Positions 22,046 to 32,682 of a DNA stretch of 64,000 nt are shown here, in pieces. Each line of letters opens with the position of its first letter. Position 1 is the stretch's first letter. Source of the stretch: Desulfovibrionaceae bacterium (lineage in GTDB: Bacteria > Desulfobacterota > Desulfovibrionia > Desulfovibrionales > Desulfovibrionaceae); NCBI GenBank assembly GCA_009773665.1, contig WSYE01000004.1:52456-116455 (forward strand). Reading direction: 5' to 3'. Under the pieces are notes generated by a model that was not told the DNA's origin, ran no database searches, and saw only the letters and a list, made by a program, of their open reading frames with translations. Made by a program: the position numbers and the translations under genes.

Positions 22046-22753
22046 CTACTCGCCCAGAGTGAGTTCCCACAGGTTCACCGTGACGTGGTAGCCTTCCACG
22101 GGAACGGGCTCGGTGAAGAGTTTCTGCACACCGAAGCCGTCCTCGGCGAGGCGCTCCCACACCGGGCGCGACACGCTGCGCCGGGGTTCGGCCAGCCAGA
22201 TACGTCCGCCCGGAGCCAGATACTCCTTAAACAATTTCGTCAGCGGATGATAGAAGCGCGTTTCGTACACGATGTCGCCGCCCCACATGAAGTCGAAGCT
22301 CTTCGGCTTGAAGGCCGGGGCGCACCAGTCCATCTGGGTCCACAGGGGCTGCGCAACGCCGTTCAGCGCCGCGTTCTCGCGCGAAAAATACACTGCGGGC
22401 CACTGATGGTCCATGCCCACCACCTTCGCGCCCAGCGACTGGCCCACTATGCCCGTGAGCCCAAGTCCGCAGCCCACGTCCAGGCAGAAACGCCCCCGCA
22501 CCAGCTCCTGATTGCGCGCGAGCCAGCGGCACAGCAAAAGGCTCGCGGGCCACAGCTCCGCCCAATAGGGCATGCGCTCGTCCTCGCCGAACTCCTCGCG
22601 GCTCATGTTCTCCCAGATTGCTTCCAGGTCGCCGGTACGGTTCAAAAGCCAGGTGCGACCAAGCTCCTCAACATGCAGGCACTGCCTGGGGCCTTGGGTG
22701 TAGTCCGGGCTTGCGGGTTTGATGTCTGGGGGGGCGGTTGCCAGGGTTCGCAT
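22046..22753 (-). CDS. Class I SAM-dependent methyltransferase (lysine-methyltransferase-like)
   Basis: 'MPYWAELWPASLLLCRWLA', 'CLDVGCGLGLTGIVGQSLGAKVVGMDH'; start 22753 chosen inside the longer ORF. Confidence 0.8.
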   Translation of the reverse strand: MRTLATAPPDIKPASPDYTQGPRQCLHVEELGRTWLLNRTGDLEAIWENMSREEFGEDERMPYWAELWPASLLLCRWLARNQELVRGRFCLDVGCGLGLTGIVGQSLGAKVVGMDHQWPAVYFSRENAALNGVAQPLWTQMDWCAPAFKPKSFDFMWGGDIVYETRFYHPLTKLFKEYLAPGGRIWLAEPRRSVSRPVWERLAEDGFGVQKLFTEPVPVEGYHVTVNLWELTLGE

Positions 22754-22904
22754 GGGGCATATCCTCCGAAGGCGCTCCTGATACGCGCAAGCGTGCCCGC
22801 ATGCAAGCTCGCACACGAAGGAAAGCCTTGCCCCACGCGGTTCTGGCGGGTAAAGTGCCCGCGTTTTCAGGCAGACAACACGAGCGCAAGACAAGGAGCC
22901 ATAC

Positions 22905-23282
22905 ATGTTTCCCACCGATCTGAAGTACACCCCCTCCCACGAATGGGCCAAAATCGAGGGCGACACCGCCACCGTGGGCATCACCAGCTTCGCCCAGGAG
23001 CAGCTGGGCGACATCACCTTCGTGGATCTGCCCTCCGTTGGCGCGCAGGTCACCCAGGGCAGCGAATTCGGCTCCATCGAGTCCGTCAAGGCCGCAAGCG
23101 AGCTCTACTCACCCGTGACCGGCGAGGTCATCGAAGTGAACGGAGCTCTTGAAGCCAACCCGGAGCTGGTCAACCAGGAAGCCTTCACCGGCGGCTGGAT
23201 GATGAAGGTGAAGCTCTCCGCCGATCCCCAGGGCCTGCTGGACGCCGCCGCCTACGAAAAAACCGCCGTATCCTGCCACTAG
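22905..23282 (+). CDS. gcvH: Glycine cleavage system H protein
   Basis: '[40 protein letters not shown]', lipoylation motif '[21 protein letters not shown]'. Confidence 0.97.
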   Translation: MFPTDLKYTPSHEWAKIEGDTATVGITSFAQEQLGDITFVDLPSVGAQVTQGSEFGSIESVKAASELYSPVTGEVIEVNGALEANPELVNQEAFTGGWMMKVKLSADPQGLLDAAAYEKTAVSCH

Positions 23283-23295
23283 GCGAGGAGAACCG

Positions 23296-24627
23296 ATGCC
23301 CTACGTTCCCCACACCACGGCGGACACGCGGGCCATGCTGGAGGTCGTCGGCGTGGACTCCGTGGAGGAGTTGTTCGCCGAGATCCCCCAGACCCTGCGT
23401 CCCAAGAGCTTCGACCTGCCCGCCGGCATGTCCGAGATGGCCACCCGAGCCAAGCTTGAAGACCTGGCCTCGCGCAACTCCACCAACCTGGTGAGTTTCC
23501 TCGGCGCGGGCTTCTACGACCACTACGTGCCCTCGGCGGTGGACGCGCTCACCATGCGCGGCGAGTTCTACACCGCCTACACGCCCTACCAGCCCGAGGC
23601 CAGCCAGGGCACGCTCCAGGCCATCTACGAGTACCAGACCGCCGTGACCCGCCTCCTGGGCATGGACTGCTCCAACGCCTCGGTCTACGACGGCGGCACC
23701 GCCATCTATGAAGCGGTCATGATGGCCGTTCGCCAGACCAAGCGCGTGAAGGTGGTCATCTCGGAGACGGTCAACCCCATCTACCGCATCCTGCTTGGCA
23801 CCTACACGGTGAACCTGAAGCTGGAACTGGTCACCGTGCCCCATGTGGACGGCGCGACCGACTTCGCGGCCATGGAAAAGGCCGTGGATAAGTCAACCGC
23901 CTGCGTGGTGGTGCAGAGCCCCAACTTCTTCGGCTGCGTGGAGGACGCCTCCGCGCTGTTCGCCGCCGCCAAGGCCCAGGGCGCTGTGAACATCATCAGC
24001 GCCTACCCGGTGATGGCCAGCGTCATAAAGACCCCCGGCGCCATGGGCGCGGACATCGCCGTGGCCGAGGGCCAGAGCCTGGGCCTGCCCATGAGCTTCG
24101 GCGGGCCGTATCTGGGCATCATGACCTGCACCAAGGCCCTGGTCCGCCAGATGCCCGGGCGCATCGTGGGCCGCACCACCGACTCGCAGGGCCGCACCGG
24201 CTACGTGCTCACGCTGCAAGCCCGCGAGCAGCACATCCGCCGCCAGAAGGCCACCTCCAACATCTGCTCCAACCAGGCCCTATGTGCCCTGCGATGTCTG
24301 GCGCACCTGTGCCTGCTGGGCGAGGAGGGCCTTCGCCGCACGGCCAGCGCGTCCATCGGCAACGCGCGCTACGCCGCCGGGAAACTCGCAAAAATTCCGG
24401 GCGTTACGGTCCTGAACAACGGCCCCGTGGGCAACGAGTTCGCCATCCGCCTGCCGCGCCCCGCCCAGGACGTCTGCCTGGCCATGATCGGCCGTGGCTT
24501 CGTGCCGGGCTTCCCGCTGGGACGCTACTACCCCGGCCTTGAGAACTGCCTGCTGGTGACCTGCACCGAGAAGCACTCCCGCCGCGACATCGACATCCTG
24601 GCCGCCTGGCTGGAGGACGAACTATGA
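23296..24627 (+). CDS. gcvPA: Glycine dehydrogenase (decarboxylating) subunit 1
   Basis: 'MPYVPHTTADTRAMLEVVGVDSVEELFAEIP', 'SFLGAGFYDHYVPSAVDAL', 'RTGYVLTLQAREQHIRRQKATSNICSNQAL'. Confidence 0.96.
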   Translation: MPYVPHTTADTRAMLEVVGVDSVEELFAEIPQTLRPKSFDLPAGMSEMATRAKLEDLASRNSTNLVSFLGAGFYDHYVPSAVDALTMRGEFYTAYTPYQPEASQGTLQAIYEYQTAVTRLLGMDCSNASVYDGGTAIYEAVMMAVRQTKRVKVVISETVNPIYRILLGTYTVNLKLELVTVPHVDGATDFAAMEKAVDKSTACVVVQSPNFFGCVEDASALFAAAKAQGAVNIISAYPVMASVIKTPGAMGADIAVAEGQSLGLPMSFGGPYLGIMTCTKALVRQMPGRIVGRTTDSQGRTGYVLTLQAREQHIRRQKATSNICSNQALCALRCLAHLCLLGEEGLRRTASASIGNARYAAGKLAKIPGVTVLNNGPVGNEFAIRLPRPAQDVCLAMIGRGFVPGFPLGRYYPGLENCLLVTCTEKHSRRDIDILAAWLEDEL

Positions 24628-26069
24628 GCACCGTGTTCACCAAATCCGCGCCCGGCCGCGAGGGCGTCTGGCCCAAGCAGCCGGAACACGACCTGAGCGA
24701 TCTGCTGCCAGCCGGACTGATCCGCGAGGTCCCCGCCGGGCTGCCGTCGCTCTCGGAGCTGGACGTGGTGCGCCACTTCAGCCTTCTTTCGCGCAAGAAC
24801 TACGGGGTGGATTCCAACTTCTACCCGCTGGGTTCCTGCACCATGAAATACAACCCCAAGTTCTGCGAGGACGTAGCCGGACTGCCGGGCTTCGCCCGCC
24901 TGCACCCCCTGCTGCCCCAGCTGCCGCGCGGCGACGAGCTGACCCAGGGCGCACTCGAGGTGATGTACGAGTCCGAGCGCTGGCTGGCCGAGATCACCGG
25001 CATGCACGACTTCACCCTGCACCCCATGGCCGGGGCGCACGGCGAGTTGACCGGCGTTCTGATCATGGCGGCCTACCACGCGGACAAGGGCAACAAGAAG
25101 ACCAAGATCATCTGCCCCGACTCCGCCCACGGAACCAACCCCGCCTCCGCCGCCATCGCCGGGTACGAGGTGGTGTCCATCGCCTCCAAGGACGGCATCG
25201 TGGACCCGGACGCTCTGGCCGAAGTGCTGGACGACGAGGTGGCGGGCATGATGATGACCTGCCCCAACACCCTGGGCCTGTTTGAGAAGAACCTGCCCAA
25301 GATCGTCGAGATGCTGCGCTCTGTGGACGCCCTGCTCTACTACGACGGCGCGAACCTGAACGCGGTCATGGGCAAGATGCGCGTGGGCGACGCCGGGTTC
25401 GACGTGGTGCACCTGAACCTGCACAAGACCTTCGCCACGCCCCACGGTGGCGGCGGCCCCGGCTCCGGCCCCGTTGGCGTGTGCGAGAAGCTCGCGCCGT
25501 ACCTGCCCATCTCGCGCGTGGTGAAGGACCCCTCGGGACGCTTCCACCTGCGCTACGACTACCCCAAGTCCATCGGCTACGTGGCCCCCTTCTACGGCAA
25601 CTTCGGCGTGGTGCTCAAAGCCTACGCCTACATGCTGCGCCTGGGCCGCGAGGGCCTCATAAAGGTCAGCGAGAACGCCGTGCTTGCCGCCAACTACATG
25701 CGCAAGCGCCTGGACGACGTGCTGGAGGTCCCCTACGACCGCATCTGCATGCACGAGTTCGTGGCCTCCGCTGATAAGCAGTCGCACAAGGGCGTGCGCG
25801 CCCTGGACATCGCCAAGGCGCTCCTGGACAAGGGCTACCACGCCCCCACGGTCTACTTCCCGCTCATCGTCAAGGAATGCCTGATGTTCGAGCCCACGGA
25901 GACCGAATCCAAGGAGACCATGGACCAGTTCGTGGACGACCTGCGCGACATCCTGGCCCTGGCCGAGACCGACCCGGCGGCAGTTCAGGCTGCGCCCGTG
26001 ACGTTGCCCGTCACCCGCCTGGACGAGACAGCCGCCGCGCGCAACATGCACATCACGGAAGACATGTAA
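24624..26069 (+). CDS. gcvPB: Glycine dehydrogenase (decarboxylating) subunit 2
   Basis: 'YPLGSCTMKYNPKFCED', 'DSAHGTNPASAAIAGYEVVSI', 'HLNLHKTFATPHGGGGPGSGPVGV'. Confidence 0.97.
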   Translation: MSTVFTKSAPGREGVWPKQPEHDLSDLLPAGLIREVPAGLPSLSELDVVRHFSLLSRKNYGVDSNFYPLGSCTMKYNPKFCEDVAGLPGFARLHPLLPQLPRGDELTQGALEVMYESERWLAEITGMHDFTLHPMAGAHGELTGVLIMAAYHADKGNKKTKIICPDSAHGTNPASAAIAGYEVVSIASKDGIVDPDALAEVLDDEVAGMMMTCPNTLGLFEKNLPKIVEMLRSVDALLYYDGANLNAVMGKMRVGDAGFDVVHLNLHKTFATPHGGGGPGSGPVGVCEKLAPYLPISRVVKDPSGRFHLRYDYPKSIGYVAPFYGNFGVVLKAYAYMLRLGREGLIKVSENAVLAANYMRKRLDDVLEVPYDRICMHEFVASADKQSHKGVRALDIAKALLDKGYHAPTVYFPLIVKECLMFEPTETESKETMDQFVDDLRDILALAETDPAAVQAAPVTLPVTRLDETAAARNMHITEDM

Positions 26070-26108
26070 CAAATAGATTGGATACGGGCCTGCCAGCCCC
26101 CCGCAAAG

Positions 26109-26148
26109 CCGCCGCCCCGCGTATAAGACGCAGGGCGGCGGTTTTTGT
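26109..26148 (+). terminator. Rho-independent terminator after gcvPB
   Basis: gccgccccgcgtataagacgcagggcggcggtttttgtt. Confidence 0.75.
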
Positions 26149-26170
26149 TGAGAATTGGAGAGAGGGCAAA

Positions 26171-26256
26171 TGGGGCTTCACCCCAGACCCCACCAGGGCT
26201 CCGCCCTGGACCTGCCAGGAGGATGATCCCCCTGGACCCTCAATGGGCTTCGCGGG
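26171..26256. repeat. Modular intergenic hairpin repeat (reverse orientation)
   Basis: ggggcttcacccc agacccca ccagggctccgccctgg acctgccaggaggatgatccccctgg accctcaatgggcttcgcg. Confidence 0.7.
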
Positions 26257-26346
26257 ATATGGCAGAAACGAATAGTGAGGCGGACCCGCATAGGCCTCAA
26301 AGCACGAAGGGCTCGCGAATGTCATGCGTGGCGAAGGCTCAAGCGA

Positions 26347-27552
26347 TTACAGATACGAGAGCCACCAGTCTTTGTGTTTGGCTTTGTAGTCGGCAAACCA
26401 TCTGCACACCGGGTATAAAACAAGGACTGCAACAGCCCAGCCGGAATACGTCAGGAGAAGGTCGAATTGAAAGTCATATGGCCAGGCAGCTCCGGGTGGA
26501 TTTGTAAAAAGCCACGGTGCATCGCCATATTTCCAGGTTGACCATACAACAGCCATGACGTGGAGTAAGGGGAGATGCAAGACATAGAACAAAAAGGGGA
26601 CTCGCCCAAATATCTTTGCAGGGGTTAGCCAGCCGGGGGTTTCTGGACGGTCAAGAAGGGCCAGCAGCAAGAAGGCCGGCCCCATGGTCATGAGCAAATA
26701 GCTGACAGAGGGCGGGTATTTGCCGCAGGCGAGAAAGTCGAGAAAGGTAAATAGGGAAGATGATTGCTCGGTCCAGGGCTTAAGGTCTCCGTAGACGTTG
26801 ATCCAACGCAAAAGCACAAAGCCGATGGTGAGGGTCATCCCTGTTATAAAGAGCAATTTGCGTCTCTTGTCCGGGTCCCATTTCACGATAGGACCGCACG
26901 CATAACCTGCGGACATAAGTCCAATCCAAGGAATCAGCGGATAGACAACGAGAAGGCGCACGCCGTCAAACAGTTGAATAGTTCCCTTGACGTGGAGAAT
27001 GGTCCACAACCCTGAAAAAGAACCGAGATCTGAAGGCTTTATGCCATCCAGGAGGTTGTGCCCCGCAAGCATGACCACAGAGAAAGATATGAGCAGCCAC
27101 CGTGGCAAAAAGATCAGGCCGGCAAGAGCTACCATAGACCAGCCAAGACACCAGATGACACCAGCCTTGAGAAGTGTGTAGTCGAAGTTAAAATACCAGG
27201 CGACGCGGATGATCGCCAGTTCCAGAAAAACGAGCCAAAGGCCGCGTGTGAAAAGCAACCATGCAACGGTGGTCTTGGCCTTGCCGCGACTCGCGGAAAA
27301 CGATGCGCCGACTCCAGCCAGAAAACAAAAGACCGGCGCACAAAAGTTGGTGATCCAACGAGTCAAAAAAAATGCCACGTTGGTTTGCGTGACATCAATA
27401 GGGTCGAAATAGGCGTGTGAATTCGAGAAGAAATCACGTGAGTGGTCTAAAGCCATGATGATCATGACCAAGCCACGAAGGACGTCTATGTTGTCGAGGC
27501 GGGAACGACGCGGACTTGAAGATACATCAATGGTCTCCGATGCGTTCGGCAC
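26347..27552 (-). CDS. DUF1624 / heparan-alpha-glucosaminide N-acetyltransferase-like membrane protein
   Basis: 'RLDNIDVLRGLVMIIMALDHSRDFFSNS', multiple TM helices, 'RWITNFCAPVFCFLAGVGA'. Confidence 0.85.
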   Translation of the reverse strand: MPNASETIDVSSSPRRSRLDNIDVLRGLVMIIMALDHSRDFFSNSHAYFDPIDVTQTNVAFFLTRWITNFCAPVFCFLAGVGASFSASRGKAKTTVAWLLFTRGLWLVFLELAIIRVAWYFNFDYTLLKAGVIWCLGWSMVALAGLIFLPRWLLISFSVVMLAGHNLLDGIKPSDLGSFSGLWTILHVKGTIQLFDGVRLLVVYPLIPWIGLMSAGYACGPIVKWDPDKRRKLLFITGMTLTIGFVLLRWINVYGDLKPWTEQSSSLFTFLDFLACGKYPPSVSYLLMTMGPAFLLLALLDRPETPGWLTPAKIFGRVPFLFYVLHLPLLHVMAVVWSTWKYGDAPWLFTNPPGAAWPYDFQFDLLLTYSGWAVAVLVLYPVCRWFADYKAKHKDWWLSYL

Positions 27553-27762
27553 ATCGCCTCCTTCATCAAACTACGTCAAAATTTGGCACACTTTCCTATT
27601 CATATCTTTTGCAGAAAGTTTCGTCTACCACCTATATTCACATGATGTATTATTCAGGGCATGAAATACTTAAAAGCCATCCCACGTCCTAACAGCGGCT
27701 GGCCTTGGTCCCTTCCGGTTCGCGCGGGCAAAATGTTAAATATTAAGTGCTCCCAGTAATAG

Positions 27763-27857
27763 CCGGTCCAGGGGAGGCTTCTCCCCTGGCGGGTCAAGGG
27801 CAGAGCCCTTGCGGGTGCAGGGCGGAGCCCGCCGGGTCCGGGCAGAGCCCGGCTCCT
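27763..27857. repeat. Modular intergenic hairpin repeat
   Basis: ccggtccaggggaggcttctcccctggcgggtcaagggcagagcccttgcgggtgcagggcggagcccgccgggtccgggcagagcccgg. Confidence 0.75.
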
Positions 27858-27881
27858 TGCCCGGAATCTCGGCAGCGCCAG

Positions 27882-29510
27882 CTACTCGTACTGTGGCACG
27901 TACACGTGCGAGCGCACGAACGCTTCCACGTCCTTGGGGCGTTCCACCCCTGCCAAGCCGGAGTCGAACACCAGGGTCGCCACGCGCGCCGCCGTCTTCA
28001 GTTCCGTCTCCAAAATGTTCGACTGCAAAGGGTACAGCAATCCCTGCCCCAGTTGCTCCGCCGTCACCTGATCGGCCACGCCGCGCGCCGCCTCGATGAA
28101 CATCTGGTCGGTCACGCGTTTGGCCCGGGTGGCGTAGATGGCCATGCCCACGGCTGGGAAGATGTAGAAGTTGTTGGCCTGCCCCGGCAGGAATGTTTTC
28201 CCGCAGTAGGACACCGGCGCGAACTGCACCCCGGCGGCGTACAGGGCCTTGCCGTTACTCCAGGTGTAGGCCTGCTCGGCGGTGCATTCGGCCTTGTCGG
28301 TGGGGTTGGAGAGCGCCAGGATCACTGGCCGTTCGTTCACGCGGCTCATGGCCTCCACCACCTGTTTGTTGAAGGCCCCGCCCGTGGTGCTGACGCCGAT
28401 GATGGTGGTGGGCTTGAAGTCGTCCACGGCCTTGGCGAAGTCGGCCAGCTTCATGGGCGCGTGGGGATGCGCGTAGGGCAGTTGGAAGTCCGCAAGATCA
28501 GTGCGCGACGGCTCCAGCAGACCGTTCACGTCGAACATGTGGATGCGCGCCTGGGCTTCCTTGAGCGTCAGCCCTTCTTCCACCAGGGCCGTGCACAGCA
28601 GGTTGCTGAGGCCTATTCCGGCGGAGCCCGCGCCCAGGAACAGATAGGACTCGTCTTTGAGCTTCGTGCCTTTGACCTTGCAGACGTTTATCATGCCCGC
28701 CAGAGTGATGCCCGCCGTGCCCTGCACATCGTCGTTGTAGCAGCAGCATTTCTCGCGGTAGCGCGCCAGCAGATGCATGGCGTCCACGCCGGTCCAGTCC
28801 TCGAAGTGGATGCAGCAGTCCGGGAAGACCTCCTGCACGGCCTCCACGAACTCGTCCACAAAGGAGAAGAGGTCCTCGGTTTTGGGGCGGGGGCGACGCA
28901 TGCCCAGATAGAGCGGGTCGTTCAGGAGCGATACGTTGTTGGTCCCGGCGTCCAGGTACATGGGCAGCATGCCGCCGGGTGGCACCCCTGCGGCGGCGGT
29001 GTAGAGCTGCAACTTGCCGATGGGGATACCCATGCCGTTGGCCCCCAGGTCACCAAGCCCCAGGATGCGCCCGCCGTCGGTGACGCAGATGAAGCGCACG
29101 TCCTTCACGGGCCAGTTGCGCAGCACCTCACGCACTTTGCCGCGCCGGTCCATGGACAGGTACATGCCGCGCGGCTGGCGGTAGATGTGCCCGAACTTCA
29201 GGCAGGCTTCGCCGATGGTGGGGTCGTACACGATGGGCAGGAAGCGGGCCGGGTCTGACATGATGGTCTTGTAGAAGAGCGTCTCATTGTGGTCGAGCAG
29301 ATTCATCAGGTAGATGTAGCGGTCCAGGTCGGTGGCTTTGTGCCCCAGCTGCATGAGCACTCGCGCGAGCTGCATGTCGATGGATTCCACCACGTCGGGC
29401 ACCAGGCCGGTCAGGCCGTAGGTTTGCTTCTCCTGTTCGCTGAAGGCCGTGGACTTGTTCAGTGCGGGATCGCCGAGCAGTTCCTTGCCGCGCTTCGTGA
29501 TCGTATCCAT
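27882..29510 (-). CDS. NAD-dependent malic enzyme
   Basis: 'LNKSTAFSEQEKQTYGLTGLVP', 'VTDGGRILGLGDLGANGMGIPIGKL', 'YNDDVQGTAGITLAGM', 'FLGAGSAGIGLSNLL'. Confidence 0.95.
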   Translation of the reverse strand: MDTITKRGKELLGDPALNKSTAFSEQEKQTYGLTGLVPDVVESIDMQLARVLMQLGHKATDLDRYIYLMNLLDHNETLFYKTIMSDPARFLPIVYDPTIGEACLKFGHIYRQPRGMYLSMDRRGKVREVLRNWPVKDVRFICVTDGGRILGLGDLGANGMGIPIGKLQLYTAAAGVPPGGMLPMYLDAGTNNVSLLNDPLYLGMRRPRPKTEDLFSFVDEFVEAVQEVFPDCCIHFEDWTGVDAMHLLARYREKCCCYNDDVQGTAGITLAGMINVCKVKGTKLKDESYLFLGAGSAGIGLSNLLCTALVEEGLTLKEAQARIHMFDVNGLLEPSRTDLADFQLPYAHPHAPMKLADFAKAVDDFKPTTIIGVSTTGGAFNKQVVEAMSRVNERPVILALSNPTDKAECTAEQAYTWSNGKALYAAGVQFAPVSYCGKTFLPGQANNFYIFPAVGMAIYATRAKRVTDQMFIEAARGVADQVTAEQLGQGLLYPLQSNILETELKTAARVATLVFDSGLAGVERPKDVEAFVRSHVYVPQYE

Positions 29511-29556
29511 GTATTCTCTCCGGCTGATGTGCGTGTCTTGCTTGTGATTGGTGAGG

Positions 29557-30960
29557 CTAGCTCTCCTGCGCCACGTAAGGGTGCGTCATTTTTGAGGGCA
29601 CCACGATCCTGTCGAACTCCTCTGCGGTGACGAACTTCAGTTCCAGAGCAGCCTCGCGCAGCGTCAGGTCGTGCTCCAGGGCGTGATGCGCTATCTTGGA
29701 GGCCTTGTCGTAGCCGATAACCGGCGAGAGCGCTGTAACCAGCATGAGCGAGCGCCCCACGAACTCGCTTATGCGCTTCGCGTTGGGCTGCATGCCGTCC
29801 ACCAAGTACTTCCGGAAGTTGTTCATGCAGTCCGACATGACCCGGATGGACTTCATCACGTTGAAGATGATGAGCGGCTTGTACACGTTCATCTCCAGGT
29901 AGCCGCCCGCTCCGCCCAGGCTCACGGCCACGTCGGCGGCCATCACCTGCGCCGAGGCCATGGCCATGGCCTCGCACTGGGTGGGATTCACCTTGCCGGG
30001 CATGATGGAGGAGCCGGGCTCGTTGGAGGGGATGATGAGCTCGTAGAATCCGGCGCGCGGCCCGCAGGAGAGCAGGCGGATGTCGTTGGCGACCTTGTAG
30101 AGTGACACGGCCAGGGTCTTGAGAGCCCCGGAGAGGTGCACCAGCGCGTCGTGCGAGCCCTGCACCGTAAACCTGTTGGGCGCGCACGCGAAAGGCAGGC
30201 CGGTTATTTCGGCGATGCGGGCCACGGCGGCCTCGGCGAACCCCGCAGGCGCGTTGATCCCGGTGCCCACGGCGGTACCGCCCAGGGCCAGGCGGCAGGC
30301 TCCGCGCATGGCCTCGTTCAGCCGCTCCAGGTTGTCGTCCAAAAGGCCCACGTAGCCGGAGAACTCCTGGCCAAGCGTCAGGGGCGTGGCGTCCTGCATG
30401 TGGGTGCGCCCGATCTTCACGATGTCCTTCCAGGCGTCCACCTTGGCGGCCAGACCGTCGCGCAGGTTCGTGACAGCCGGGATGAGCGTTCCGGACACGC
30501 CCACGGCGGCGGCTATGCACATGGCCGAGGGAAAATTGTCGTTGGAGGACTGGGACATGTTCACGTGGTCGTTGGGATGCACGGGCGACTTGGAGCCGAG
30601 CGGAGTTGCGGCCAGCTGACAGCAGCGGTTGGAGATGACCTCGTTGACGTTCATGTTGAACTGGGTGCCGCTGCCGGTCATCCACACGTGCAGCGGGAAC
30701 ATGTCGTCGTGCCGGTGAGCGAGGATCTCGTCGCAGACGGTTTCGATCATTGCCGCGATGTCCCTGGAGAGGCGTCCCAGGGAAAGGTTGGCCTGGGCCG
30801 AGCACTTTTTCAGCACCGCGTAGGACGCAATCATCTCGCGCGGCATCAGGTCGTCACCGATGCTGAAGTGTTCGAGCGAGCGCTGGGTCTGCGCGCCCCA
30901 GAGCTTGCCTGCGGGAACCTGTACGTCGCCCAGGCTGTCTGATTCCGTGCGGTAATCCAT
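29557..30960 (-). CDS. fumC: Class II fumarate hydratase
   Basis: '[30 protein letters not shown]', '[17 protein letters not shown]'. Confidence 0.93.
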   Translation of the reverse strand: MDYRTESDSLGDVQVPAGKLWGAQTQRSLEHFSIGDDLMPREMIASYAVLKKCSAQANLSLGRLSRDIAAMIETVCDEILAHRHDDMFPLHVWMTGSGTQFNMNVNEVISNRCCQLAATPLGSKSPVHPNDHVNMSQSSNDNFPSAMCIAAAVGVSGTLIPAVTNLRDGLAAKVDAWKDIVKIGRTHMQDATPLTLGQEFSGYVGLLDDNLERLNEAMRGACRLALGGTAVGTGINAPAGFAEAAVARIAEITGLPFACAPNRFTVQGSHDALVHLSGALKTLAVSLYKVANDIRLLSCGPRAGFYELIIPSNEPGSSIMPGKVNPTQCEAMAMASAQVMAADVAVSLGGAGGYLEMNVYKPLIIFNVMKSIRVMSDCMNNFRKYLVDGMQPNAKRISEFVGRSLMLVTALSPVIGYDKASKIAHHALEHDLTLREAALELKFVTAEEFDRIVVPSKMTHPYVAQES

Positions 30961-31314
30961 GTGCTGTCACTCCTTGTGTCGCACGCGCCGAGGGGCGTCC
31001 GGCCCGCTGCGGCGACCTCGTTTGGTGATGCGCGGCTTACGTGAACCAGAAAAAACGCCCGCCGCCTGCCGACGGGTGCATTCGAGCGCCGCTGCTCGCC
31101 CGGAGAAGGGATTCTAGCTTCATTGGGTACTTCAGCTGGAGCTTCATTGCAAGAATTTGATCATTTATTACATCCGCTTTTCGCACCGGAGCATCCAGCC
31201 ATTCATGCGACAAACGCCCTCTTCACGATTTCTCTTGCCTTCGGCCCCGGCTCCAATCTACCTAGGCAGTTGGCATCATTATTCTCCCGCACACCTCAAT
31301 ACAAAGCGAACGCC

Positions 31315-32682
31315 ATGGCATCCGATCTTCTCATCGTCGGCGGCGGCCCTGCCGGTTACGACGCGGCTCTTGCAGCCGCCAGACGCGGCATCTCCACCAC
31401 CCTCCTCGAAAAGGAACATTTGGGCGGCTCCTGCCTGAACTGGGGCTGCATCCCCACCAAGTTCCTGCTGGCCGCAGTGGCCCCAAAGGCCGAACTGGAA
31501 GGCCAGGAGAAGATGAAGACCGGCTCCGGCCAGGTTTTCGTGGACCTGCCCGCCCTGGTGGACCGCAAGAAGCGCCATCTGGAGGCCACCCGCAAGGCCA
31601 TGGCCGCAGAACTCACGAAGCTCGGGGTGGAATTCATCCACGGTGAGCTCAAGATGATCGGGGCCGCCCGCTCCGTCATCGAGGTGGACGGCGAACCGAA
31701 GACCGTCGACCACAAGCGCTGCATCCTGGCCACGGGCAGCCGCCCCGCCTGGCACCCCGGCCTCAAGGCCGACCACGACTGCGTGCTCAACTCCGGCGAC
31801 ATCCTGGGCCTGCGCGAAATCCCCAAGCACCTGCTGGTGGTGGGCGCAGGATTTATCGGCCTGGAACTGGCGCAGTTCTTCTCACGCGCCGGGTCCAAGA
31901 TCACCCTGGTGGAGGTCGCGCCGCGCATCGCCCCGTCCGAGGACGAGGAGATAAGCAAGGCCCTGGCCCAGAGCTTCAAGCGCATGGGCTGGGACATGCA
32001 CGTGGGCGTCTCCATTTCAAAGCTGGACTCGGTGGACGGACAGGCCAGCCTGAGTCTGGGCGACGGTAAGGTGATCACTGCGGACAAATGCCTGCTGGCC
32101 GTGGGCCGCCTGCCCAACTCGCGCAACCTCATGCTGGAAATGCTGGGAGCCGAGGTGAAAGGCGCTGCGGGCTGGATTCACACCGACGAGCACCTGCTGG
32201 CCACGCCCACGGTGTACGCCGTAGGCGACGTGAACGGTCGCACCCTGCTGGCCCACGCCGCCGCGAACCAGGGCGAATGGGCCGTGCGCCACTTCGCGGG
32301 CGAGGAAAAAACTCTCTACGAGCCCGGCCCCATTCCCGGCTGCATGTACGGTGCGCCCGAGACCATGCGCGTTGGCCTGATGCAGGCCGAAGCCATGGCC
32401 AGGGGCATGGACGTGGCCGTGAGCCGCTCCCAGCTGGTGGCCAACCCCATCGCCCAGGCGCATGGCGCCACGGGGGGGCTGGTGAAGTGCATCTGGAGCG
32501 AAGGTAAGCTGGTCGGCGTCACGGCAGTGGGGCATGGCGTCGCCTCTTTGGCCACGCTGTCCACGGTGATGGTGTCCCAGGGCTGGACCAGGAAGCAGTG
32601 CGGCGACCTGATCTTCCCGCATCCCACCCTGGACGAGGCCCTGCGCTCCGCCTTGCTGAATCCGGCTGCGTTAATTCCGTGA
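31315..32682 (+). CDS. lpdA: Dihydrolipoyl dehydrogenase
   Basis: 'LLIVGGGPAGYDAALAAARRGISTTLLEKEHLGGSCLNWGCIPTKFLL'; start ATG 31315 inside a longer ORF. Confidence 0.92.
   Translation: MASDLLIVGGGPAGYDAALAAARRGISTTLLEKEHLGGSCLNWGCIPTKFLLAAVAPKAELEGQEKMKTGSGQVFVDLPALVDRKKRHLEATRKAMAAELTKLGVEFIHGELKMIGAARSVIEVDGEPKTVDHKRCILATGSRPAWHPGLKADHDCVLNSGDILGLREIPKHLLVVGAGFIGLELAQFFSRAGSKITLVEVAPRIAPSEDEEISKALAQSFKRMGWDMHVGVSISKLDSVDGQASLSLGDGKVITADKCLLAVGRLPNSRNLMLEMLGAEVKGAAGWIHTDEHLLATPTVYAVGDVNGRTLLAHAAANQGEWAVRHFAGEEKTLYEPGPIPGCMYGAPETMRVGLMQAEAMARGMDVAVSRSQLVANPIAQAHGATGGLVKCIWSEGKLVGVTAVGHGVASLATLSTVMVSQGWTRKQCGDLIFPHPTLDEALRSALLNPAALIP

Noticed and set aside
22753-22905. Glycine riboswitch upstream of gcvH
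   Set aside because: The leader is short and no tandem glycine-aptamer-like structure could be recognised by eye.
24528-26072. 514-aa minus-strand ORF
   Set aside because: Antisense to gcvPB, whose motifs are clear on the plus strand.
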